IMG/VR virus record: IMGVR_UViG_3300046810_000572
Coordinates: 1-33,555 of that record
Direction: 5' to 3' (one strand)
DNA length: 33,555 nt
Source: a virus
Part shown: positions 22,065-29,170 of the stretch, piece after piece
How positions within the stretch are numbered: position 1 is the stretch's first letter
How the letters are laid out: the number at the start of each line of letters is the position of its first letter
Made by a program: the position numbers and the translations under genes
The notes under the pieces: model-generated
Told to the model about the DNA's origin: nothing
The model's input: only the letters and a program-made list of their open reading frames with translations
Databases searched by the model: none

Positions 22065-22407
22065 CGCGAAATATCTTGGCATGTCACGCCGGTCAGGGCG
22101 CGCGGTTGAAGACATGGCGCACATCAACCAGTCGGTGAGCGACATTCTGAGAACGCCGATAGGTTCGCGGGTTATGCGTCGTGATTACGGTTCGCTTCTT
22201 TCCGCGTTGACCGACCAGCCGCAAAACGCGGCGCTGCGGTTGCAAATCATGGCCGCGTGTTATTCGGCGATCCTCCGCTGGGAGCCCCGCGTCAGCCTGA
22301 CTGGCATCACTTTTGAAACCACTTATACCGGGGAAATGGTGGTCAACATTACCGGCAACCGTAATGATTCTCCCGGCGGTTTCTCTTCTTCCATCTCACT
22401 GAGTTAA
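22057..22407 (+). CDS. W: Baseplate wedge W (gp25-like)
   Basis: Baseplate wedge component homologous to T4 gp25, with lysozyme-like fold ancestry. 116 aa (P2 W has 115), starting MTNAKYLGMSRRSGRAVEDM. The signature IRQSVSDIL-type segment appears as INQSVSDILRTPIGSRVMRRDYGSLL, the most conserved part of this family (EPR-like core is RWEPRVSLTGI). The upstream extension to 21994 is not favoured. Confidence 0.95.
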   Translation: MTNAKYLGMSRRSGRAVEDMAHINQSVSDILRTPIGSRVMRRDYGSLLSALTDQPQNAALRLQIMAACYSAILRWEPRVSLTGITFETTYTGEMVVNITGNRNDSPGGFSSSISLS

Positions 22408-22411
22408 CGCT

Positions 22412-23320
22412 ATGGCCACGATTGATTTAAGCCTGCTCCCCGCGCCTGATGTGGTCGAAGAGCTGGACTATGAAACCCTGTTTGAAGAACGTAAAGCCAC
22501 GTTGCTGTCACTGTATGACGAGAGCGAGCGGGAGGCCGTCGCCCGCACCTTGGCGCTGGAATCTGAGCCTATCGTCAAGCTGTTGCAGGAGAACGCTTAC
22601 CGCGAGGTGATTTTGCGTCAACGTGTCAACGAGGCGGCGCGCGCCAATATGCTAGCCTACGCCACCGGCGCTGACCTCGACCAGCTCGGCGCAAACTATA
22701 ACGTTGCGCGTCTGGTTATCACGGAGGCTGATGATACGGTGTTACCGCCGGTGGCGGAGGTAATGGAAAGTGACAGTGATTTCCGTGTGCGCATTCAGCA
22801 GGCTTTCGAGGGGCTGAGCGTGGCCGGTTCAACGGGCGCTTATCAGTTTCATGGCCGCAGTGCTGATGGTCGGGTGGCGGATGTGTCGGTGATTAGCCCG
22901 GAACCAGCCAATGTGACTATTTCTGTGCTTTCGCGTGAGGGTGACGGCACGGCCAGCGCAGAGCTTATCGCGATTGTGAACAAAGCACTTAATGCCGAAG
23001 ACGTGCGCCCGGTGGCTGACCGCGTGACCGTGCAGTCAGCGAAGATTATCCCTTATCAGATCACCGCCAAGCTCTATGTTTATCCGGGGCCGGAATTAGA
23101 GCCCGTCAGGCTGGCCGCAGCCGATAAGCTTAACGCCTACACGCTGGCACAGCACCGGCTGGGGCGGGATATTCGTCTTTCGGCTATCTATGCCGCACTG
23201 CATGTTGAAGGTGTGCAGCGTGTCGAGCTCACGCAGCCGCTGGCCGATATCGTACTGGATGACACGCAGGCGTCATATTGCACTGAGTCCTCAATCACTA
23301 TCGGGGGCACCGATGAGTAA
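22412..23320 (+). CDS. J: Baseplate wedge J
   Basis: Baseplate J-family protein (T4 gp6-like). 302 aa, same length as P2 J. N-terminal MATIDLSLLPAPDVVEELDYE and the family motif ANMLAYATGADLDQLGANYNV are present, as is the central STGAYQFHGRSADGRVADV and the C-terminal HRLGRDIRLSAIYAALHVEGVQRVE. The stop overlaps the I start by eight bases. Confidence 0.96.
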   Translation: MATIDLSLLPAPDVVEELDYETLFEERKATLLSLYDESEREAVARTLALESEPIVKLLQENAYREVILRQRVNEAARANMLAYATGADLDQLGANYNVARLVITEADDTVLPPVAEVMESDSDFRVRIQQAFEGLSVAGSTGAYQFHGRSADGRVADVSVISPEPANVTISVLSREGDGTASAELIAIVNKALNAEDVRPVADRVTVQSAKIIPYQITAKLYVYPGPELEPVRLAAADKLNAYTLAQHRLGRDIRLSAIYAALHVEGVQRVELTQPLADIVLDDTQASYCTESSITIGGTDE

Positions 23321-23843
23321 TGTGCGCCTGTTACCTGTGGGTTCTTCTCCACTGGAGGTTGCCGCCGCTGCGGCCTGCGCCGAGCTGACCGCTGTCCCCG
23401 TGCCGCTGCGTGATTTATGGAACCCGCAGACCTGCCCGGCGAAGTTTTTGCCTTATCTCGCATGGGCGTTTTCGGTTGACCGCTGGGACGAAAGTTGGCC
23501 GGAGGCAACAAAACGCGGGGTGATCCAGTCAGCTTATTTCATCCATACCCACAAAGGCACCATCAGCGCGATCCGCCGGGTGGTTGAGCCGCTGGGGTAC
23601 GTCATCAACATTTCTGAGTGGTGGGAAACCAACAGCCCGCCCGGCACGTTTCGCCTCGATATCGGCGTGCTGGAAAGCGGTATCACCGAAGAAATGTATC
23701 AGGAGATGGAGCGACTCATTGCGGATGCCAAACCCGCCAGCCGCCACCTTGAGACGCTGACCATCATTCAGGATATCCCCGGACATATTTTTGTCGGCGC
23801 GCTTTCTTACGACGGCGACGTCATCACCGTTTATCCGGCCTAA
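23313..23843 (+). CDS. I: Tail protein I
   Basis: Baseplate-associated protein of the P2 I family (phage_tail_protein_I), linking the wedge to the fibre. 176 aa, same length as P2 I. Starts MSNVRLLPVGSSPLEVAAAAAC at ATG 23313; the characteristic LPYLAWAFSVDRWDESWPEATKR and HKGTISAIRRVVEPLGY segments follow. The longer reading from 23190 overlaps J out of frame and is rejected. Confidence 0.96.
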   Translation: MSNVRLLPVGSSPLEVAAAAACAELTAVPVPLRDLWNPQTCPAKFLPYLAWAFSVDRWDESWPEATKRGVIQSAYFIHTHKGTISAIRRVVEPLGYVINISEWWETNSPPGTFRLDIGVLESGITEEMYQEMERLIADAKPASRHLETLTIIQDIPGHIFVGALSYDGDVITVYPA

Positions 23844-23857
23844 GCAGAGGAAAACTT

Positions 23858-26353
23858 ATGGCGACTTATAAAGCATTACTGACTACCGCCGGAGCGGCCA
23901 AAATCGCCGCCGCCACGGCAGGCGGAACGCAGGTCAAAATCACGCGCATGGCCGTCGGTGACGGGGGCGGAAAGCTCCCAACGCCTGACCCAAAACAGAC
24001 CAAACTTGTTAATGAAGTCTATCGCGCCAATCTCAACCGGCTGAGCATCGATGCCAAAAACAGTCATTATCTGGTGGCCGAGTTGGTTATTCAGCCTGAC
24101 GTCGGCGGCTTCTGGATGCGTGAAATGGGCTTATACGATGCAGACGGCGTGCTGATAGCTGTCAGTAATATGGCCGAAAGCTATAAACCGCAACTGGCCG
24201 AGGGGTCAGGCCGGTTACAGACGCTGCGCATGGTGCTCATCGTCAGTGAAATTGAGTCTATTGCGCTGAGCATTGACGGCTCTACGGTGATGGCCACGAA
24301 AGACTATGTTGACGATAAGCTGGCCGCACATGAAAAATCCCGTAACCATCCCGACGGCACGCTGACGGCAAAAGGTTTTGTGCAGCTTAACAGCTCGGTC
24401 AGCAGTACCAGCGAGACGCTGGCAGCGACGCCAAAGGCGGTGAAAGCGGCCAATGACAACGCCAACACCCGCGTACCTTCTACCCGTAAAGTGAACAGTA
24501 AAGCGCTGAGCGATGACATTACCCTGACGGCGGCAGATGTGGGGGCGCTGCCTGTTGTGTCCGCCGTGCTCGGCACTGCGAATATCAATACGTTTAATCT
24601 GGCAAAAATCGGGGTTTACGTGCAGAGCACCGGCGCGAATGCCACCGTCGCCAATGGCTATCCCGCCGGTTCACAGGCGGCGGGCGTGCTGGAGGTTATC
24701 CCTGCGTCCTGGACGGGCGGCGTGTTGCAGCGTTACACCGTGCAAAACACCGGCATGGTGTGGACTCGGGCGTTAAATGCTTCGTGGAATGGGACTGACG
24801 GGCCATGGCGTGACTGGGTGCAAGTCAGCGCGGTGAATTCCGTCACGGTACCTTCGGCTATCCTGACAACAACGGATATCAATACTCTGGGCTTTGCCAG
24901 CGGAGCCGGAAGTGCCGCCCTGTACGCGCAGCCTAAAAATGCTAACGCCACGGCGGCGCTGCACTATCCGCAGGGCATCGCAGGCACGCTGTATGTCACG
25001 CCGAGCGCCTACGGCTGTCAGCAGATGTATGTCACTTTCACTGGCAATATCTGGAATCGAGGGCTGTCTGCTGACTGGAACGGTGTAGATGGTCCATGGA
25101 AAGAGTGGGTGCCGACGTACAGCGCGAATAACAAACCCACCGCCGCCGACGTGGGCGCGTGGACGGCCGCGCAAAGCGCCGCCAGTGAAAAGGCGCTTGC
25201 GGATGAGGTGGCGACGGCGTTTAAAATCCGCGCTAACTTAACCGCGACAGACTCCCCAAACACCATTCGCGGCAGTGCAATGTTTGGACATTATGGCGTG
25301 CCCGGCGCAGCCGCAGCGACCACGGACAAAGGCTATCCGATGAACGGTTTTGTTGGTGTCATTTTCGTGACGTGGGGTCCGAATGCGACACAGCAGATAG
25401 CCTTTAACAATAATGGCCGACAGTTTACCCGAGCAGCTACCGGCGCATGGAATGGCGCAGATGGTCCGTGGTCTGCATGGGTCGAGGTATACAGCCCAAA
25501 TAATAAACCCACCGCCGCCGACGTTGGCGCACTCCCGGTCACTGGCACCGCTGCGGCGGCGACAAAATTAGCCACGGCGCGAAAGATTGCCGGTGTGGCG
25601 TTTGACGGTACGTCGGATATCAGCCTTAGCGCGGCAAACGTCGGCGCACTGCCTTCAGGCGGCACCGCCGTTGCAGCGACCAAACTTGCCACCGCCCGCA
25701 AGATTGCCGGTGTGGCATTTGATGGCACCCAAGATATCGGGCTGGATGCTGATGATGTGGGCGCATTTCCCCGCGTGGGCGGTGATGTTAACGGTCGCGT
25801 CACGGCGAATTATCTCCGGGCGATAACCATCCCACAGCCCGGCAACGGGCAAGGGACATATTTAGGCTGGAACGAAAGCGGCGGTCAGGGCGAATCTAAC
25901 TTTGTGAACAACCGGGGCGGCGGCGTGGGTGGGTTCAAATTCCGCATCGTCAACCAAGGCAATACGGTACAAACCGGCGAGATGACCCTGTCCGGCAACG
26001 GCGACAGCAATACGTCCGGCACCGTGAACGAAATGGGGCAACGCGTTTTCAGCCCCAATAACCGGCAGCCGGTCAATACCAACACCGCCAATCTCGGCGG
26101 CGGCTGGTGGCGCTGCGGTGACACAGGAATGATTAAGCAGTGGGGCGTCGTCAACAAAGGGAGTCGCGGCTGGTCAACGGTGAATTTCCCCATTCCTTTC
26201 CCCAGCACCTGCGTCAATGTTCAGGTAACCGCAATCAATGGCGGTGGCGGCACGTTCAACGACAACTTCGGCACGGCGCAAATTATTAACAACGTCGGCT
26301 TCACCTGCGGGCAGGACAGCGCAGGCAGTTACTGGGAAGCCACCGGCTGGTAA
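23858..26353 (+). CDS. H: Tail fibre H (host receptor binding)
   Basis: Side tail fibre determining host range. 831 aa, longer than P2 H (669). The N-terminus (residues 1-150) is the conserved P2 H baseplate-binding module (TRMAVGDGGGKLPTPDP, GGFWMREMGLYDADG, TVMATKDYVDDKLAAHEKS), then AKGFVQLNSSVSSTSETLAATPKAVK. The middle has three pyocin-knob-like modules each ending WNGxDGPWxxW (about 24570-24830, 24840-25110, 25210-25485), then two exact-length 39-aa repeats. The C-terminus (about 750-831) resembles the gp53-like fibre tip with WWRCGDTGMIKQWG, unlike the P2 tip. AGAGGAAA precedes the start. The expanded middle and tip imply a different receptor. Confidence 0.95.
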   Translation: MATYKALLTTAGAAKIAAATAGGTQVKITRMAVGDGGGKLPTPDPKQTKLVNEVYRANLNRLSIDAKNSHYLVAELVIQPDVGGFWMREMGLYDADGVLIAVSNMAESYKPQLAEGSGRLQTLRMVLIVSEIESIALSIDGSTVMATKDYVDDKLAAHEKSRNHPDGTLTAKGFVQLNSSVSSTSETLAATPKAVKAANDNANTRVPSTRKVNSKALSDDITLTAADVGALPVVSAVLGTANINTFNLAKIGVYVQSTGANATVANGYPAGSQAAGVLEVIPASWTGGVLQRYTVQNTGMVWTRALNASWNGTDGPWRDWVQVSAVNSVTVPSAILTTTDINTLGFASGAGSAALYAQPKNANATAALHYPQGIAGTLYVTPSAYGCQQMYVTFTGNIWNRGLSADWNGVDGPWKEWVPTYSANNKPTAADVGAWTAAQSAASEKALADEVATAFKIRANLTATDSPNTIRGSAMFGHYGVPGAAAATTDKGYPMNGFVGVIFVTWGPNATQQIAFNNNGRQFTRAATGAWNGADGPWSAWVEVYSPNNKPTAADVGALPVTGTAAAATKLATARKIAGVAFDGTSDISLSAANVGALPSGGTAVAATKLATARKIAGVAFDGTQDIGLDADDVGAFPRVGGDVNGRVTANYLRAITIPQPGNGQGTYLGWNESGGQGESNFVNNRGGGVGGFKFRIVNQGNTVQTGEMTLSGNGDSNTSGTVNEMGQRVFSPNNRQPVNTNTANLGGGWWRCGDTGMIKQWGVVNKGSRGWSTVNFPIPFPSTCVNVQVTAINGGGGTFNDNFGTAQIINNVGFTCGQDSAGSYWEATGW
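25529..25762 (+). repeat. Two tandem 117-bp repeats in tail fibre gene
   Basis: Units 25529-25645 and 25646-25762 each encode 39 aa beginning ALP and containing TKLATARKIAGVAFDGT, with silent changes between copies. They are probably shaft beta-repeats, and a site where fibre length may change by recombination. Confidence 0.9.
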
Positions 26354-26362
26354 GGGGATAAA

Positions 26363-26818
26363 ATGAACAACTATTACAGCGCAATCACCACAAGTCTTTA
26401 TGTTTACAGTCCGCTCACTAATGGCTTCTATCCGCGTGAGTTGCGTGAGGTGTACGACGATGCGGGAAGCTGGCCTGATGATGGTATTGCGGTCAGCGAT
26501 GTTATTTACCGTGAATACCAGACCCTTCCCGCACCGGAGGGGAAAATGCGGGTTGCGGGCGCTGACGGTCTGCCCGCCTGGGCGGATATCCCTGCACCGA
26601 CGATTGAGGCGTTAAAGGCCGATGCGGTGGTCACACTCTCTGGGCTCATTACAAAAGCAAACCTCGCTATTGCGCCCTTGCAAGATGCTGTTGATATTGA
26701 GGATGCAACGGACGATGAAATCGCAAAGCTTAAAGACTGGAAAAAATACCGCGTTGCCCTCAACCGGCTCAATTTATCTTTAGTGCCTGATATCGACTGG
26801 CCTCAGTTGCCTGAATAA
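26363..26818 (+). CDS. G: Tail fibre assembly chaperone G
   Basis: Caudo_TAP-family chaperone needed to fold or trimerise the H fibre. 151 aa (P2 G has 175). Recognisable elements: SPLTNGFYPRELREVYDDAGSWPDD near the N-terminus, then a charged linker and the C-terminal LKDWKKYRVALNRLNL ... DIDWPQLP motif, which is the family hallmark. It starts 10 bp after H and ends the V-G operon before a terminator. The P2 fun/Z cargo site, just downstream, is empty here. Confidence 0.93.
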   Translation: MNNYYSAITTSLYVYSPLTNGFYPRELREVYDDAGSWPDDGIAVSDVIYREYQTLPAPEGKMRVAGADGLPAWADIPAPTIEALKADAVVTLSGLITKANLAIAPLQDAVDIEDATDDEIAKLKDWKKYRVALNRLNLSLVPDIDWPQLPE

Positions 26819-26824
26819 ATCATC

Positions 26825-26845
26825 GCCCCGAAAGGGGCTTTTTTT
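26825..26845 (+). terminator. Rho-independent terminator after G
   Basis: Stem GCCCC/GGGGC with GAAA tetraloop followed by T7, 6 bp after the G stop; ends the V-G late transcript. Confidence 0.9.
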
Positions 26846-26848
26846 CGT

Positions 26849-26856
26849 CTGTTGTA
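26849..26856 (+). promoter_or_regulatory. Candidate Ogr-dependent late promoter element for FI
   Basis: CTGTTGTA in a CTGTTGTACTGACC context, 85-92 bp before FI. It matches the elements at P/O and V and lies just past the terminator of the previous operon, as expected for the late F promoter of P2. Confidence 0.5.
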
Positions 26857-26940
26857 CTGACCCCCTCCCAACGTTCACCCCTCGCCCTGACCGCCGTTAA
26901 ACAACAAAATTACCTTGCCTATTTTAACGGAGTTAAGCCG

Positions 26941-28128
26941 ATGAGTGATTTTCACCACGGCGTGCAGGTCGTCGAAATTAACGACGGAACGCGCGTCATT
27001 ACCACCGTATCCACGGCCATTATTGGCATGGTCTGCACGGCCAACGATGCTGACGAAAAAGTCTTTCCGCTGAACACGCCGGTGTTAATCACCGATGTGA
27101 TCGCCGCGCAGGGCAAGGCGGGGAAAACCGGCACCCTGTTACCGGCGCTGACGGCCATTGGCGACCAGTGCAAACCGGTCACCGTCGTGGTGCGCGTGAC
27201 GGAGTCAGAAAATGAAGACGAGAAAGCCGCCGCCGCCGAAACCCTTTCTAACATCATCGGCGGCGCTGATGAGAACGGCCGGTACACCGGCATGAAAGCC
27301 CTGCTCACCGCCGAAGCGGCCACTGGTGTAAAACCGCGCATTCTCGGTGTGCCGGGTCTGGACTCTCAGGAAGTGGCCACGGCGCTGGCTTCGGTCTGCC
27401 AGTCGCTGCGCGCGTTCGGTTATATCAGCGCGTGGGAATGCAAAACGCTCTCTGATGCCATTAAGTACCGTGACAATTTCAGTCAGCGTGAACTGATGCT
27501 TATCTGGCCTGATTTTATTTCTTGGGACACCACCGCAAATACCAGCTCTACCGCTTACGCCACGGCGCGCGCGTTAGGGCTGCGCGCCAAAATTGACCAA
27601 GACACCGGCTGGCATAAAACCCTGTCAAACGTCGGCGTTAACGGCGTGACCGGTATCAGCGCCTCGGTGTTTTGGGATTTGCAGGCAGCGGGTACTGATG
27701 CTGACCTGCTCAATCAGGCCGGTGTCACGACGCTGGTACGCAAAGACGGCTTCCGCTTTTGGGGTAACCGCACCTGTTCTGATGACCCGCTTTTCCTGTT
27801 TGAGAACTACACCCGCACGGCGCAGGTACTGGCTGACACGATGGCCGAGGCGCATATGTGGGCGGTGGACAAGCCGATGACCGCAACGCTTATCCGCGAC
27901 ATCATCGACGGCATCAACGCCAAATTCCGTGAGCTCAAATCGAACGGCTACATCATTGACGGCAATTGCTGGTTTGATGAATCGGCGAACGATAAAGACA
28001 CCCTGAAAGCCGGGAAACTTTACGTCGATTATGACTACACGCCGGTGCCGCCGCTGGAAAGTCTGACCCTGCGTCAGCGCATCACTGACACCTACCTCGT
28101 CAATCTGGCCGCATCCATTAACAGCTAA
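26941..28128 (+). CDS. FI: Tail sheath FI
   Basis: Contractile sheath subunit. 395 aa (P2 FI has 396). Starts MSDFHHGVQVVEINDGTRVI, a near-invariant sheath opening. Other landmarks are VRVTESENEDEKAAAAETLSNIIGG, PRILGVPGLDSQEVATAL and the conserved C-terminal LKAGKLYVDYDYTPVPPLESLTLRQRIT. First gene of the FI-D operon. Confidence 0.97.
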   Translation: MSDFHHGVQVVEINDGTRVITTVSTAIIGMVCTANDADEKVFPLNTPVLITDVIAAQGKAGKTGTLLPALTAIGDQCKPVTVVVRVTESENEDEKAAAAETLSNIIGGADENGRYTGMKALLTAEAATGVKPRILGVPGLDSQEVATALASVCQSLRAFGYISAWECKTLSDAIKYRDNFSQRELMLIWPDFISWDTTANTSSTAYATARALGLRAKIDQDTGWHKTLSNVGVNGVTGISASVFWDLQAAGTDADLLNQAGVTTLVRKDGFRFWGNRTCSDDPLFLFENYTRTAQVLADTMAEAHMWAVDKPMTATLIRDIIDGINAKFRELKSNGYIIDGNCWFDESANDKDTLKAGKLYVDYDYTPVPPLESLTLRQRITDTYLVNLAASINS

Positions 28129-28139
28129 GGGCATTCACC

Positions 28140-28658
28140 ATGGCACTTCCTCGCAAACTGAAATACCTCAACCTGTTTAACGACGGTCTGAGTTACATGG
28201 GCGTCGTGCAGTCGGTCACGTTGCCGAAGCTGACCCGCAAGCTGGAGAACTATCGCGGCGGCGGCATGAACGGCTCCGCAGCGGTGGATTTTGGTCTGGA
28301 CGATGACGCGCTGACCGTTGAGTGGTCAATGGGCGGACTCCCGGACAGTGCCCTGTGGGCGCAGTATGCCGCCTCCGGTGCGGCGGATGTGCCGCTGCGT
28401 TTTGCCGGTTCTTTCCAGCGCGACGACACCGGCGACACCTCCGCCGTGGAAATCGTCATGCGGGGTCGCCACAAAGAAATCGATACCGGCGACATGAAAC
28501 AGGGCGAAGACATCGAAAGCAAAATCACCACGCAGTGCAGCTATTACAAGCTGGTGATTGACGGGAGCACCCTGATTGAAATCGACATCGTGAACATGGT
28601 CGAAATCGTCAACGGCACGGACATGCTGGAAAAACACCGCCGCAATATCGGCCTGTAA
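28140..28658 (+). CDS. FII: Major tail tube FII
   Basis: Forms the inner tube of the contractile tail. 172 aa, identical in length to P2 FII. Begins MALPRKLKYLNLFNDGLSYMGV, and shows KLTRKLENYRGGGMNG, VEWSMGGLPDSALWAQ and the C-terminal LVIDGSTLIEIDIVNMVEIVNG. Follows FI by 11 bp. Confidence 0.97.
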   Translation: MALPRKLKYLNLFNDGLSYMGVVQSVTLPKLTRKLENYRGGGMNGSAAVDFGLDDDALTVEWSMGGLPDSALWAQYAASGAADVPLRFAGSFQRDDTGDTSAVEIVMRGRHKEIDTGDMKQGEDIESKITTQCSYYKLVIDGSTLIEIDIVNMVEIVNGTDMLEKHRRNIGL

Positions 28659-28663
28659 TTACC

Positions 28664-28689
28664 GCGTGGCCGGTAACCGCTGGCCACGC
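28664..28689 (+). repeat. GC-rich hairpin between FII and E
   Basis: GCGTGGCC/GGCCACGC, a perfect 8-bp stem with a 10-nt loop, in the 57-bp gap between FII and E, with no U tract. It could lower downstream expression or protect the 3' end of the abundant FI-FII mRNA. Confidence 0.75.
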
Positions 28690-28715
28690 CCTTAACCTGA
28701 TGTGGAGATAATCTG

Positions 28716-29018
28716 ATGAGCAATAAAGACCTGACTACCGCCGACGAAAACACCAACGTCGTGACGCTGGATAAACCCATCAAACGTGGCGAAACCCTGA
28801 TTGATTCGGTGACGGTTATCCGTCCCACTGCCGGAGCATTGCGCGGCGTCGGTCTGGCTGACGTGGCTAATGCGCAGGTTGATGCGCTGCTGGTGGTACT
28901 GCCTCGCATCACATACCCGAGCCTGACAAAAGAAGAATGCAACGCGCTGGAACTGCCAGACCTTGTTGCGCTGGCGGGCAAGGTGATTGGTTTTTTATCG
29001 CCGAATTCGGAACACTGA
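28716..29018 (+). CDS. E: Tail protein E (tape-measure chaperone, short form)
   Basis: 100-aa protein (P2 E has 91) encoded between tube and tape measure; chaperones of this kind bind the tape measure during tail assembly. Contains VTLDKPIKRGETLIDSVTV, RPTAGALRGVGLADVANAQ and the C-terminal LPDLVALAGKVIGFLSPNSEH. Near its end the heptamer T_TTT_TTA allows -1 frameshifting to make the long E+E' product. Confidence 0.95.
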   Translation: MSNKDLTTADENTNVVTLDKPIKRGETLIDSVTVIRPTAGALRGVGLADVANAQVDALLVVLPRITYPSLTKEECNALELPDLVALAGKVIGFLSPNSEH

Positions 29019-29170
29019 CGTTCCCGCCCCGCTTTGGGGTAGATGACCTGATGGCTGACGTGGCGGTGGTCTTTCACTGGCCACCGTCAGAGCTCTATCC
29101 GATGAGCCCCGCCGAGCTCGCACAATGGCGCGCAAAGGCAATCGAACGAAGTGGACACGCCAATGAGTAA
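28716..29170 (+). CDS. E': E+E' fusion by programmed -1 frameshift
   Basis: The slippery heptamer T_TTT_TTA at 28991-28997 is in phase with E (GGT TTT TTA). A -1 slip moves ribosomes to a frame open to TAA at 29168-29170, giving about 151 aa: residues 1-93 of E, then FIAEFGTLTFPPRFGVDDLM and a tail rich in Trp/Pro (VVFHWPPSELYPMSPAELAQW). P2 makes its E+E' tail-assembly chaperone the same way, and this is the conserved G/GT-type arrangement of long-tailed phages. The E' frame has no good start of its own. The join is 28716..28994,28994..29170, and the end overlaps the T start (29163). Confidence 0.92.
28991..28997 (+). promoter_or_regulatory. Slippery heptamer for E/E' frameshift
   Basis: T_TTT_TTA fits X_XXY_YYZ exactly in the E frame, 21 bp before the E stop. 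P2 uses a run of T at the same place. Confidence 0.9.

Noticed and set aside
26819-26940. Cargo at the fun/Z site between G and FI
   Set aside because: Only a terminator and a late promoter element are present; the site is empty.
28937-29170. E' as an independent gene
   Set aside because: The proposed start has no ribosome-binding site; the frame is reached by the T_TTT_TTA slip from E.
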